Source: Dipodascopsis uninucleata var. uninucleata
Taxonomy: Eukaryota > Ascomycota > Lipomycetes > Lipomycetales > Lipomycetaceae
DNA length: 64,000 nt
Reading direction: 5' to 3'
NCBI GenBank assembly: GCA_030568195.1
Contig: JAJLTO010000001.1
Location: forward strand, 1,054,001-1,118,000
Below are positions 34,394 through 46,700 of the stretch, in pieces. The notes beneath the pieces were generated by a model that was not told the DNA's origin, searched no databases, and saw only the letters and a list, made by a program, of their open reading frames with translations. Positions within the stretch are counted from its first letter, which is position 1. The number at the start of each line of letters is the position of its first letter. The translations under genes and the position numbers were made by a program.

Positions 34394-36013
34394 TCATGCT
34401 TCAGATTGTTCCCTTTCCTTCTCCTGAAGAAGCTTAAAATATCTCTCTTTACGCCAGTCCTGGCCATATTTCATTTCAATAAAGACAATTGGAAGAGCTG
34501 ATAGAGATAAGACCGAAACTATAACAAATGTCCATCCCATTCCAATAGCATTCACGACAGTGCCAACAACAGCAGACCCTGCAGCACCACAAAAGCATCG
34601 AATGAGATTATTCGCAGCGGTCGCAGATGCCGATTGCTGTGGATAAAGATCTACCAAAAGTACCTGTATCGCAGTAAAAAAAGCAGTGATCAATAGGCCA
34701 GCGAAAAACAGAAGTACTAAAGATGCAGCATATGATATATTCGCTCTAAATGTCCAGCCCCAGATGACAATAATTCCGCAGAGAGATAGAAGGATATACC
34801 AAGCGCTACGCAATCGGGCCTTCTCTATAGGAAATTCAATATTTTGTGTGACATTTTTGCCGTCTTGAAAGCCCGTCCTCCTAGCAATTATCTGAAAATC
34901 TCTATCAAGAATCTTACCAACAATAAAAGAGCCTACAGAACATCCTGTTCCATATGGAAGGAAACAGATACCTATCTTCCAGGTCTCCATATCATAAACA
35001 GTCTTCAGCTCATTAGAATACGCAACTGTTATGCAATAAAACGACGTGTATACTAGAGCATTTGCTAAAAGAACTAGTATTACGTCCTTCTGGACAAGAA
35101 TCTTAATAACGCCAACAGGACCTCGGATCTTTCGTGGCCGCCCGTCCCTCGTATCGATCCAGTCTGTTTCGTCAACTACTTTCTTTTTAAAAAAAATGTC
35201 CTCAAGTGTTCTATTAAGGCCCTTGCTAGGTACACTTCCGTTACCAACTATATTTCTTCCTGTCTCTGGCATCCAGATGATGAGAACTATTAAATAAACA
35301 CCGGCCATTGCAGTTAAGAACCAAAAAGAAGATCTCCAGCCATAATGTGCCTCGGATAAACCACCGCCTATAACAGGAGCAAATGCAGTAGAAAGCATCG
35401 TTCCAGCAGTAACACCACCCATATATGAACCTCGTTCTGCCGGTCTAGCAATGTCACCGATTGTACCAGCAGCCAAGGCAACAGTCGAAGATGAGCCAAA
35501 AGATTGAAGCATTCGAAGGACAAGTAATGCAGCGTAATTGTGCTGTAAAGCAAGAGCAATATTCGCCGCTACAAATACAGACAATGTAAAAATGTACACG
35601 GGCCGTCTTCCTATACCATCTGCTATAGTACCCCAGAACGTGGGCGCCAGACCCTGCATGATCATGAAAGTAGTAACAGTGACGTTCACAAGCTCAACGG
35701 ATACATTTAAGTCAGAAGATATCTGATTAATAGAAGGAAAATATATTGAACCTGCTAGAGGCGACATGACGGAGGCTACAGAAGCAAGCATAGCAATTGC
35801 TATTTTTCTTCTTCTGCTGTGTATAGTGTAAGGCTGCTTCTCAATATCGGCTCTCTTTGACTCCAAATTTTGCCGCATATCACTTTCATTCTTAAAAGAA
35901 CTCTCTATCGCTACGCTACTCTTATTAGCACCAATGTCATGATCTATAGCATTATCTATGCTCGTAGATAGCTTTGTACCTTCCTTAATTTGCTCATGCA
36001 CTTCCTCTTCCAT
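34394..36013 (-). CDS. MFS DHA1 multidrug/organic-acid transporter (Qdr/Aqr-like)
   Basis: Plasma-membrane proton antiporter of the 12-spanner DHA1 group; relatives Qdr1/2, Aqr1 and Dtr1 export quinidine, organic acids, amino acids or spore-wall precursors. A single exon encodes 539 aa. The N-terminal 65 residues are hydrophilic. The first helices contain SPLAGSIYFPSINQISSDLN and TVTTFMIMQGLAPTFWG, followed by the loop signature ADGIGRRPVYIFTL. Helix 5 has the antiporter motif in GVTAGTMLSTAFAPVIGGGL. A central cytosolic loop of about 60 residues separates the two halves. SIYFPSI and MQGLAPTFWG are typical of the Qdr/Aqr branch rather than the Tpo branch. The actual substrate cannot be read from sequence. 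Confidence 0.88.
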   Translation of the reverse strand: MEEEVHEQIKEGTKLSTSIDNAIDHDIGANKSSVAIESSFKNESDMRQNLESKRADIEKQPYTIHSRRRKIAIAMLASVASVMSPLAGSIYFPSINQISSDLNVSVELVNVTVTTFMIMQGLAPTFWGTIADGIGRRPVYIFTLSVFVAANIALALQHNYAALLVLRMLQSFGSSSTVALAAGTIGDIARPAERGSYMGGVTAGTMLSTAFAPVIGGGLSEAHYGWRSSFWFLTAMAGVYLIVLIIWMPETGRNIVGNGSVPSKGLNRTLEDIFFKKKVVDETDWIDTRDGRPRKIRGPVGVIKILVQKDVILVLLANALVYTSFYCITVAYSNELKTVYDMETWKIGICFLPYGTGCSVGSFIVGKILDRDFQIIARRTGFQDGKNVTQNIEFPIEKARLRSAWYILLSLCGIIVIWGWTFRANISYAASLVLLFFAGLLITAFFTAIQVLLVDLYPQQSASATAANNLIRCFCGAAGSAVVGTVVNAIGMGWTFVIVSVLSLSALPIVFIEMKYGQDWRKERYFKLLQEKEREQSEA

Positions 36014-36794
36014 AGTACCTGGCTACTACTATGACTACTTCTGTATCGGTTCCAGAATAATGAAACCGATGCGGTTCTCTCGACAGCTCAGTATTTATCT
36101 TTAGGCGCATCTATGCAGAAAGAAGTAAAAATTACGAGTCTCGCAATAGTCAATAAGAAATAAATGTTCAGAAAATGAGCAGTTCCGATAACGGAGGACG
36201 ATTTTAATAAGATTTGTCCCTGAACTTACATTTGCTTTCATTTAAACCTTTTTTACCGGACATACCGATGAACCCTAAAAAATGCAAACATTCGCCAACT
36301 CAAGAAATTCGTACTGGGACAGAGTAACATGAGCATTGATTGCTGTACTAATGATAAACCATCTTTCGAAGCTACTACTATGTCTACGAGTGTAAATATA
36401 GCACTCAAGTAAAACAACCTTACGCGCTGCAGCCAATATAAATTTACAAAGTCGAATATTAAATATCAGGAGCATGGAAGTTGATTCACTAATATTCAAA
36501 TTTTAAACGTGTTGAAAGACAAGAAATGAGATTTGTAAATAATGAACAAGGGAAATAACCAACTCTACTGTTAACAGAAATAAATCGACAGCTGTAATGG
36601 TGAATCATAAAAAGGTGGAAGCTGTTACATAAAGAGACAGTAGATTATCAACAATATTCTAAAACAATAAATAACTACCAATACATCATACTTAACTAAT
36701 TCAAAAATAGCAAGTAACAGTTTTTTAATATATCTTTTATAGGTGTTGCAATAGAGAATATAGATCTCATAACCAAATCGTTCGGTGTACCGTT
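36014..36794. other. Intergenic region, no gene seen
   Basis: 781 bp of AT-rich DNA upstream of the Qdr-like gene and downstream of the ChAPs gene. A palindromic-looking accgatac...aaccgat pair near 36046-36071 is weak. No coding sequence was found. Confidence 0.5.
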
Positions 36795-39146
36795 TCATTT
36801 TCCATCATCGTCATCCTCAAAACCTGGCCACGAAAACTGCTCCGCCAGATCAAAGTATCTATCCATCAAATCGATAACAGAGGTAGGATAGTCAGAGCCT
36901 TGTATCATATTGCGTAGTTTTTGAGACCCTTCTTCGCGTACTAATTTTTTAATGGCAATTATCAACGAGGGAGAAAACTAATTTGAGTACACCGTTAGTA
37001 TTCCTTGAGACGCGGCCGTAATATACACATATATATTAAAACTTACTTCTTTGAACCATCTGTGTTCATATGATGTTAACTTAACTGCTGTATGGAGTAT
37101 ACCAGCGATTTCGTTCTTTTCGCTATAGTAGTCTAGCATTCCTCGTAGAGCCTTTGCTGAAAAACGGATACCAAGAGCTTGATTGAAAGCTTCAAAAGCT
37201 TCTTCAGGATGCTTCAAACGACTAGCAAGAGCACCAAGGATTTCCCACTCTCGTAAACTCTTGTGATATGCAACTTGTTGCGATCGATAATGAGCAACTT
37301 CAGCTCTCCAAATTGTATATACTCGCATATCCTCATACATAACCATGAATAAATTATCTAGCCACCTCTCACAAAGTCTCTTGCTTCGAAATGATGAGAC
37401 TGTTGGCGAAGCAGTAACTGTAGACAAATCTACAGCAGTATGATTCTCTTCGCTGCCCTTGATAATTGCTGCATTTACGCTCTGTTCTGGCTTGACGATA
37501 TCTGACTCATTATTCTCCTCATTTTCTTTCTCAGCACTAGCATCACCTAACGAAGACCTTCTAGAAGTAGGCGTTCGACCATTTACGGCGATATGAGAGG
37601 CATTGCTGTCAGCGCGAGAACGATTCGCTGGAGGAGCTTTCTTTGTAGAGCCATTAGTATCAGTCTTGATAGAGCGATACTCTTCTTCCATAATAAATAC
37701 ACGAGAACGGTACTTCAAAAGAGCATCCCAGCCTGTCTCATGAACAATCTCAATGAGAAGTTCGTAGGCCCTCGCAAAAGTTCCACGTAATGATGCAGCA
37801 GGTAAGCGAAGTAAAGCCGTGTCGACAGATGTGTTCTCGTTTTCCCCTGGTTGTCCGTCACTGACAATTTCTGGCAATACACCTTCTCCAGGAATGGGAA
37901 GATGAACACGCTGAGCAACTGGCATTCTATGGAGATCAACATTTTGATAGGGAAACATAGGGCATGAGTTCAAGGTCAATAATGCAGACTGGAAGTCCTT
38001 TAATTTTATGTAGACCTTAACCAGACGTGCCCATGGGCCAAACTCAGAGGGCGCTGAGTCTACAGCTCGTTTGGCGGTTTGAAGTGCAAAATCATATCTC
38101 GATTTCGACATACAGAACTTCGTTTGCACATCCAGTAAATTGGGATCTCTTGGGGATAGCTTGATATTGTCGTGAAGTAGTTGAACAGCTTTTACTTCTT
38201 CGTCCATATCTAATAAAACACGGGCCAAAAGAGCAGAAAATTCCGGAGTTTTTGTTCGTAGCTTCTCGAGTAAATTAACACCCTCTGTATATCTTCCTGT
38301 AACTTCAAGGTATTTAAGGAATGCCGTCGTCAGATTGTTGTTAAGAAGTGTAGGTACCTGAACCTCAGGATCAGAACCAAGTTGCCATCCTAGAGAGGTA
38401 GTCAGCGTTTCTGTATATTATATTAACAGAGATATCAGCACACTAACCCCGCACGAAAACCTTAGAAATAGCATCTAAAAACTTCTCTTCTGCTTCAGCA
38501 TTGGGAATTGGATTAAATCTTCGGTAAGCAGTGATGTTATAATCTTCATCATCAGCAAATAAGTATGCTCTCAAAACTGCGCAGACGTAAGTCTCCAAGA
38601 TCAATTGGTCTGTCAATGGCCGTCTAAAAATAATCAATTAGTGCAATTGCACATAAAATTCTAAGGAGATTAGTTATACTCACTTCTCGCCCTGCTCGTT
38701 CACAACAAAAGCCTCAACTGATCCAGGTATATGAACCCAGACACGTAAATCAACTCTTGAAAGAGCATTGTAGCAACTGAGAAAGACATTAGAAGCGCAT
38801 TGACCATACATATTGCAATTTCCACTAACCAATATACACCGGTCTGTATGTTCCAGTAGTGTTGTTTACCAAACCAAATCTGTCCTTCGCCGGGTGCGTA
38901 TGTCAAAGTGTTCAAGTAAGCAGCAATTGAAGCTGATGATGTATCAATACCAGTCACGTAGTGATAGGTGCCAGCCTATAAGTCATTGTTATTATCGCTC
39001 ATTTAATGAAGAGAAATAAATGTGTTTACCTCCTTGGCTCCAGTTCGAGTATGGACTTTAGTCAAATGGACAAGATCTGGTGGTCCAAGTGTATGAAACG
39101 ACGCAAGAGCAGCTGTCCGCGCGTTCACGGCCTCACCGATTTCCAT
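36795..39146 (-). CDS. BCH1: ChAPs family exomer cargo adaptor (Bch1/Bud7/Chs6-like)
   Basis: Arf1-binding cargo adaptor of the exomer complex at the trans-Golgi, working with Chs5 to send selected membrane proteins such as chitin synthase to the surface. Six exons (39030-39146, 38830-38975, 38684-38776, 38448-38623, 37047-38410, 36795-36977) keep frame throughout and give 692 aa, the usual family length. Diagnostic segments are ARTAALASFHTLGPPDLVHL, YHYVTGIDTSSASIAAYLNT, WFGKQHYWNIQTGVY, RVDLRVWVHIPGSVEAF, ETYVCAVLRAYLFADDEDYN and a TPR-like half (GRYTEGVNLLEKLRTKTPEF, DPNLLDVQTKFCMSK). Intron 3 is only 53 nt and has a GTTAGT donor. It is accepted because removing it restores the conserved GVYC-x-YNALSRVDL join. 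Another GTTAGT donor follows exon 4. A tiny upstream exon is possible but not in phase. Confidence 0.88.
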
Positions 39147-40213
39147 CTCCTGGATCCTATTGACTAGTTAGAAATTGTCTCTGCAGTGGCGACTATATAC
39201 CATAAACATCGAGAAACTTTTATCGCCTTCAATTCTATCCATCAGATGTTCATTCTAGTTGTTAATGTTATGCTGACATGAAATTGCTGCTTTGACATCC
39301 GACAGGATCTCATTCGCGTACTCTCAACGGGGTAAGGCTAGTGCCGTTGAGATCTATCCGCTTTAAATCATCCATCATCAATCTCTACAGCAGAACAATT
39401 CAGTCTCCTATCACATATATCCAGCTACAAATATATATAATATTGGCCATCTTTTGATTGTTCCTCGAAAGGCTGTTCCTGGTAAACAAAAGCTCCATTA
39501 TCTCCTTATGCCAACTTACTCAGGAATAGCAGCCGAAACCATTGTGCTTCTCAAAATTATCTGTTACCGCAGTTATGCGTCCCGCAAATACTTCTGCACG
39601 TTTAAGTCGATAAGATGTATGCTGATCTATAATGATACGACCGATCTTCGGCCTTCTATTAATTATTATTATATACAGAATCGGCTACAGAAACATGTTC
39701 ATATCGAGCCCGATGGCTGAGTAGTACCATTTTGTTACCCTGACAGAACTTTTCTATTGCGAGGAAAGGAAAATCTAGAAGTCATTTCTATCTCTCCCAG
39801 GAACCTAAACCCACCATGTCTAATGGTTTGGCTAAACACATTCAACGGAGCACACGAGAATTCGGATTATAGTATTTAAATTGTGTGTAAGTCACTTTTC
39901 TAAGATCTATCTGGGTATACCAGAACTTATGTTGATCCATATTTAAAGACTCCTACGTCCCGTAGCTGATCTCATGCTACCATATAGATACCAATACAAG
40001 AACAATTATTAACATAATATGACAGCGAAGGGCAGAAACAAATTATGTATATGCCAGCTGTAAGTGAAGCTGTAGGCTAATTGAGTCGTGATTCAAAGAA
40101 TCTATAACGCGAAGGCCTCGGCGAACTATCTTATTTAGCAAACAAAAATTTATTGATTCTTGTCCCTCTCGATAGTATTCTAGCTCCATATCGGGAATCG
40201 CGTTTTACGGGAT
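39147..40213. other. 1.07 kb intergenic region, no gene seen
   Basis: DNA upstream of the ChAPs gene and downstream of the Bor1-like gene. Short open frames such as the one at about 39454-39720 have no motif or codon signal. No repeats were noticed. Confidence 0.5.
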
Positions 40214-42130
40214 TTATTCGATTCTCTTGGGGTCTGGTATCAAATCAGAAGATAGCTCGTTGTGTCTAGAACTAGGCAACGTATTGTTGTCAGAGAGGGA
40301 ATCTGCTGGCCCATTAACACTCTCCATTGTGAATTCAGAAGCAGTGGGCGAGTCTAAAATAGCCAAATCGCTGGCGGAAAATAGTCGGGGTAGAAGAACA
40401 GAAAATGCTGCAAATAAAAGAAGAATAGCAGGGAATCCCACAGCAGCGATGGTCTGCGTAATAGCAAAGGTCGCTCCAAATGCGATCAACTGTGCGAGTA
40501 CAAAGAAATACACGGATCTCCTGTTACAGGACTTCAGCGGATCAGCAGTATTGGTCAGTGCGTTCTCTCTGCAAAGATAAACAATCTTAGCAACTATACC
40601 ATTCCCCTGTAGGGCAGATATTCCCATAATCCAAAATAGTCCTGCCAAGACAGCTTGAGGAACAAGACCTAATACAACAAGTAGAGGTCTTGTCATGGTA
40701 CCAAGAATTAAAAGACCCTGAGCAAAATTGCTTACTCGCTGCTCTATCACTTTATCTGTGTACGAACGTATTTTAAACTGTTTTTCATCGTCTAGTTCAG
40801 ACTCTATCTCGATTTTTTCTTGCTTCACAACACATAACGAAGCAGTGTGAAATGGTGCCTGAGGTATTAACCCATTGGGCGCTGGTATTCCTAGAATTCC
40901 AGCAACACCTGTACACAGCCCAAGCAGGAAAAAGTCCCAATGGAATGAAGCCGGCTTCTTCAATGGGAATTCTTTGGCCTGACAGATTAAAGATGAAACA
41001 TTATGGTCAAAGTAAAACAAAACAGTCAACAGAATTGCAAATGGAATAGCTAAAAACACATCACCTACTGATATATCTTCCCAGAAATGTATAAACCAAC
41101 CATGATTTCGTTCGATACCTGACTTTGTAGGATGAAATGAACGTGTAATTGGAAGTCTCTGAATATCATAATGTCGAATGTTACCAAAATGAATAAACCC
41201 GGTAAAGAAAACAACCACAAGAGGAGTGCCGTAATCAGCAAAAAATCTTCTGATCCATCTTCTGAAAAAAGGTGAATGGTCTCCAATCAATTGGCTCAAA
41301 TAACCAAAAATGAGAACAAGAAGGGCAACCATGATAGATATGTAACCATCAATATCAGACCTTTGAAACTGCCTAGTTAAGACCTGTATTCCCTTCTGAA
41401 TGTAAATACAGGCGACGTAAAAACCAAAAATATCACAACTGAATCTAGTGATATATCGTAATGCATTAACCCCGTTTAGAATGGCAATCGCAAAGTGCAT
41501 TACCATAGACCATCTAAACAGTTTAGTTAATAGTGGTATATTAGTAAGAAACACTCGCTCTCAAACATCGTGGATGTAGCAAGCAATCGAAATCAAAAAA
41601 AAGAAAGCTTACAAACAGATCCAGCACATGAAGGCGAAGTATGGAGTCCCTTTTGGAACCATTATTTCGTATACTGTATAGTTGAAAACAGATATAGGAC
41701 CAGTAACTCCAACTATGCATAGTGGCTGGCCGGCGAATACTGAAAACAGAAGAGAACCTAACACTGACGCAAGTAGGATTTCATTAACGCCATATGAGTC
41801 ATTGGTTTTGGAGAACCTTTCACATCAGATGCGTTAGCAATACGTACATTTCCAAAAGTCAGAAAGAATATAGTATCAATATGCGAAGACATACATGTCG
41901 AGTGCGAAGGCAATGGCTGGTAGGATGCTGAAGGCATCGAGTCAGTATATTCCTCTTAATTTTACTTCACGGTGTTAAACGACTTACTTTGCAAAATACA
42001 TATATACTGTGGCAGGCACTATTCTATAGTTCCAAGCATCTGTAGTCCAATCTGCCAAGTAATATGGCAATCGCTTTTTGATATCATTGCGGATGCCCAT
42101 GAAGGGTCTGTATTTCGAATTTAACTTCAT
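40214..42130 (-). CDS. BOR1: Bor1-type borate/anion exchanger (SLC4-like)
   Basis: Membrane transporter of the anion-exchanger family; fungal Bor1 exports borate and affects vacuole protein sorting. Four exons (41988-42130, 41895-41927, 41613-41816, 40214-41513) splice in frame to 559 aa, close to yeast Bor1 (576). The N-terminus has RPFMGIRNDIKKRLPYYLADW, a fungal Bor1 signature. The 33-nt microexon encodes ILPAIAFALDM with split codons at both ends. Later motifs are GQPLCIVGVTGPISVFNYTVY, CDIFGFYVACIYIQKGIQVL, GVAGILGIPAPNGLIPQAP and RVSNFAQGLLILGT. The central Pro/Asn substrate region (FGIPAPNGLIPQAP-like) is intact. The open frame upstream of 41513 (to 41554) belongs to the intron: the TTTAG acceptor at 41514 restores the conserved ICLWSMVMH. 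Confidence 0.93.
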
Positions 42131-42620
42131 ATTGTTTTGAGACTTCTAATTATCAAAAGTTTCAGCGTGTTATTTGACAAGTTCCTATAGACACTACTAA
42201 CAATAAATTCTATGACTCTTATGATTAAATTTGCATCTCAAAACCGGAAGAGATGCGAGTTTGAATTCAGGAAGAAGAATTATTGAAACATGAACAAGAT
42301 CCTAAGTCAAAGAAATTGCATATGTTAATGATTGTCCATATGAGCAGTCCAAGCCGCACAGATTTAAATGGTAAATACTCTATTTCTAAAGTTACACCAG
42401 GACTCGCTAGAATTGTGTTAATTTATATACTACTACGAAAGAACTCCTGACTAAAAAAGAATCTCGTTTTACTTATTGCATTAAATTTACTCATATTATC
42501 ATGTATCATAGAATACGCCGCCGCCCAAGCAACAAAACAAATTTTATACGAACAATTCAAAAAAAAAACATCACCAAAATATGCTAGATTCCAGAACCCA
42601 GTTTTTTCGTCTCTTCATAT
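42131..42620. other. Intergenic region, no gene seen
   Basis: 490 bp of AT-rich DNA containing the BOR1-like promoter and the dioxygenase 3' flank, with an A10-type run near 42550. Nothing else was seen. Confidence 0.55.
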
Positions 42621-43769
42621 CTAACTTTCAGAGGATTCAGAGGACTCTTTCTTATCAAAATTTTCAGTAGGTCTCTCGGCTTGTGGAGTAAGACGGAAAG
42701 CATGACGTCGCTCTCCCGAAGCCCAGTCGAGCAAAGCAGAGTGGACTGTTCTACGGTTATCCCAAACAACTACACTCTTTGGCTCCCATGAAGCACGAAC
42801 TTGAATATCCGCACTCTTAGCAAGGAAATCATAAATAAAATTCAAGATCGCATCAGACTCCTCTCTCTTGAATCCCTCGATGTATCTAGAAAACTGAGGG
42901 TTGACATAGAGAGCCTTCTTCTTAGTAGCAGGGTGTTGACGAACAAACGGGTGAAGAGTTTCAACCGGATCTCTTCTAACAATGCCACCCTGAGAACGAG
43001 AAGACTGAGCCTGAGCCACGCCCGAGTGGAGAACTTTTAGGCCCTCAAGACGCTCTCTAAAGAGTGGAGAAAGTCTATTATATGCTTCCTGAGTATCGGC
43101 AAAAATAGTATCTCCACCAGTCTCAGGACCATCAAGCATGGCAAGGAAAGTAACACCAGGAGGCTGGAGTTCGTAACTAACATCAGAGTGCCATGCTATA
43201 GACGAAACATGGTCCTGGAAAAAAGAATCATAGACGGAGTCATTCTTGGATCTGTAAACCAGATGAACCTCTGGAAATCCCTTTGGAGCACCAGAAGTTG
43301 GATGAACGTGGTTACGACCAAAATGCGAAGAAAATTTAAGTGCATCCTCAATAGATTGATCTGCGAGATCCTGATCTCTGAAAACAACAACACCTCGTTC
43401 AGCAACGAATAGAGCGAGCTCATCCTTTCCAGCATCAGAGAGCTGGGTAAGCTGGACACCTCTAACCTCAGAACCAAACTTTGGCGTTAAGCTCTTCACC
43501 TTAACATTCTCTTGATTCTTGGGTAACAAGTTTGGAAGAGCAGGATCAGCTCTGGATCCAGGTTCAATATATTCAAAAGGTTTTAGTGGCTCGTAGTGCT
43601 CCGTTGTGTCCCAGGTAGGCAGGTATTTGGGATAAGAAGCGTGCTCGAAAGCATCACCAGCAAGAACTAAGCGACCAGACTCATCTTTTTCGATGGTAGT
43701 GCTGTCGTCGCGAGTCTTTCGGAAAGTAGAAGCTGCAATTGACTGAATAGTAGCGTACGAGTTAGACAT
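42621..43769 (-). CDS. JLP1: Fe(II)/2-oxoglutarate-dependent sulfonate (taurine-type) dioxygenase
   Basis: Predicted cytosolic enzyme that oxidises sulfonates, releasing sulfite as a sulfur source, like yeast Jlp1 and bacterial TauD. A single exon encodes 382 aa, slightly shorter than Jlp1 (412). The iron-binding facial triad is visible: His194-x-Asp196 in IAWHSDVSYE and His343 in DNRRTVHSALLD. The 2-oxoglutarate-binding Arg follows in SGERRHAFRL (354/355). FGSEVRGVQLTQLSD and VVVFRDQDL are the usual N-terminal TauD-domain segments. HPLF-like sequence is replaced by LHPFVRQHPATKKKALYVN, also family-typical. The C-terminus ends in a Ser/Glu-rich tail (KKESSESSES). Substrate preference within the family is not readable. 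The start is a clean ATG at 43769. Confidence 0.92.
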   Translation of the reverse strand: MSNSYATIQSIAASTFRKTRDDSTTIEKDESGRLVLAGDAFEHASYPKYLPTWDTTEHYEPLKPFEYIEPGSRADPALPNLLPKNQENVKVKSLTPKFGSEVRGVQLTQLSDAGKDELALFVAERGVVVFRDQDLADQSIEDALKFSSHFGRNHVHPTSGAPKGFPEVHLVYRSKNDSVYDSFFQDHVSSIAWHSDVSYELQPPGVTFLAMLDGPETGGDTIFADTQEAYNRLSPLFRERLEGLKVLHSGVAQAQSSRSQGGIVRRDPVETLHPFVRQHPATKKKALYVNPQFSRYIEGFKREESDAILNFIYDFLAKSADIQVRASWEPKSVVVWDNRRTVHSALLDWASGERRHAFRLTPQAERPTENFDKKESSESSES

Positions 43770-46700
43770 TTTTACTGCTATGAAGTTAAACCACTATAAA
43801 ATATATCTTTATGTAAGGTAAATACTGCTAGTACGTTGGTTGACTACTTGGTAGGGACCATATGAAGAGCGAATGCATCGAATATATAGAATTATTTAAC
43901 TGGCCAGATCGGACTCTGCGAAGACAGTGTGGTCTGTTCTTATTAATCTACAACTCAAACTCACAATTCAATCGGCTGACTAGCACATTCTACGAAGTTA
44001 TAGCCCATTTGGCGAATTAGATACTACTTTCATACTATTTTGATATCACGGTAACACGACATTTTACTCAAAACTGCGTATTAAGAAATCGCGTGCTCGA
44101 GAGAAAATATTGCGTTGCACAAACACGACCCTAGAGTTCGAAAAATGCACATATTAGGAATACTGCTTGCCTAATATGGACTAGCCGGGATCACCTCATT
44201 TCTTCATATATCATACAAGTCATTGGTCGTGATCTTTTTCCCTTCAGAACGGCAGTGTGTAGTATGTTTTATATGCTATTTCTCTCAAATTGTGCGACTA
44301 TAAAATAATAAAATCATATACTGCACTTTTATCTGATGGTTGTCGAAATGTCGCAACCCATCATTCGTTAATAATCAGTGTAGAGACGGGGAAACGCTAC
44401 TTACGGGCAAACGCGAACTATTTATATTTAACTGAAATTTCCAGAATACTTTATTTGCCGTGGTATTAACAATAAAAAATTTTTACAAAAATTCTTATTT
44501 AAATTGCAGCACCTGCGATTCCAATATAGTCTCCTACTATTGTACTAGGCAGGCCCATAGGAACTTAACTACTGTTGATCGGACGGGGAACTGTGCTTTT
44601 TCCTAGGTATGGCCGCAACTTGAAATACATGAAACGTTTGTAGATAAAATTCTGCGCCTTCTTAAGCAGACGTTGTTCTATCTAATTGGGGGGGAAGGGT
44701 GTTAGGCTACATATTCGTGTCTTGATCACTATGCGAAATGACTCTAGAAATTTACTCTGGCTCGATGACTATCAGCGTTTTGCCATAGAATCCTAATATG
44801 GATAATCCCTATCTTATATGATTCAGGAACCGTTCTATTTCACCTGCAAAGAGAACGTAGGTGTACGAAATAAATATGAAAAATACAAAAATGATAATAC
44901 ATCCAAGCATTTAGTAGACTTTCGATGAAGTCGCCTGCATCCTACGAAGCTGAAAGCACTCGTGGCTGTTCTCGGCTTCTCCTCCCTCTCTATGATCTAG
45001 CACGGAACATCATGACGGCATTAGTTACCACAGCTAGATGTAAACTATCCATCTATCATGTGCAGAGAAGCCCAAAAGTCCATTCTTGCAGAGCCAATAA
45101 TATTATGACTATCTCGTTAGCTGCAGACCTTGAGGATGCTCGATACCACTCAAATACCTGCAACGAGCCCTGCATACATGAATACATCCACTGTGCTGAA
45201 CCCCGCGAAAAGCACGTGACACTAGCGTCAGAGCCCTGGCGAGCGGGATGCTAGAAAGGAAACGTATATCTACTCCGAACAACATCACCGGTCTGATCTA
45301 TACATGCGTCGCCGTAAGACAAGAATTTCTTTTTGGCAGCTAGAGACAACAAACTAAAAAATGCCTTTGGTCCTGTAGCCCGAGCATAGGCACAGCTGTT
45401 TGCTGTGCAGAAGGCTTAATCGCGGGGATGGGTTAGTTACGGAACGATTGCGCTACTCTTTATTGGATATTGGACCGAGGTTAATGCAGAGAACGAGTGA
45501 GCTACTTCTCGGCTGCTGATCTACATATGGCATAGGACATGAAAAGCACCAGGGATGATTCCAGGGAAGACACTATGTATTCTCCAGATCCAAATAATAC
45601 GCTATAATAAACCACTAATGTGCGGCAGTGTCTAGCGATGCGACAGGGCTACCTATCCAATACACGGTAGATGATACATTAGTAAGGCAAGTGACCATTA
45701 CGTACATGGACACAAACATTAGTCATTCTCTATGTTTCATTGATCTCGATATTTTCAAGCACGGGGTCACGATCAGTCTGACTGTGTGACTTACCAGCCT
45801 CTCAAGACGATAGCTCCTGTATGAAGAACGGTAGGAAACAGAGACGCTTGAGTGAGCGGAAAAAATTACGTAAGTAGGATGTTATGCTACTGCTAGACCT
45901 TTGTAGTTAAAAAAAAATGCGGGAAAAGAATGCGATTGTTATGGCGAACCTTGAATTAGGTGCGGACTTACACTGAGATCTAATAAAAAATTGATGCGGC
46001 AAAGTTTGCTCACTGCCGAACAATAAGAAATGTCCATTAGTATAAAATAATTTAAAATTTTACTCAGTATGCGATTACTAATATAGAGAGTAGCTTAGTA
46101 ACGCTCACAGGGCAAATCGACAATGTCTTACTCGATTTGGGGACCCTACTTAGGCACGCCTTACAATATTCGTGCAGGCCATCCGGACATGGAGCAGTAA
46201 AACATGGAATTAAAGGTCGCAATGGTCGCACCCGCTCTTATATCCGCTTCAGCGGCCTGAACGTCTCTTGAGCTGGTTCTCTCTTATTTTCTTATTGAAG
46301 ATAGTCGACTAGCAATTTAATTGCATAGCAGGAACTTCTTTGGTATAGTGTGGTAACGAAGGTTTGCATTTCATGAATTATGAGCTCTATTAGTTACCCT
46401 TTGAGAGCATCGCAATACAGAGAGAATCTTCAAAGTAAGCCAAAATAATACATGATTGCTGACATGGCATGGAAGTTCAGAGCTTCCGCTCCGAGGTCAC
46501 AAGCCTCTGTGGCTAAACTACATATCGCGAAGACAAAGTTCGATTATATAATATAATAAAGTATATTATACAACTATATTTATACAGATGTATGTACTGT
46601 AGGCTAGAGTATACAGACATTGTATATATATATATATGTATGTATGTACTCACATATTTATTTGCAAAGATTCCTTCCTGGTTGCGAGCATCCGTATAGA

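Noticed and set aside
41514-41554. Reading the Bor1-like last exon up to 41554
   Set aside because: The TTTAG acceptor at 41514-41518 restores the conserved ICLWSMVMH join, so the upstream part is intron.
44925-45254. 109-codon plus-strand frame with ATG
   Set aside because: The residue mix (many Cys, His, Arg, Ser without pattern) and lack of any domain or splice partner look like chance.
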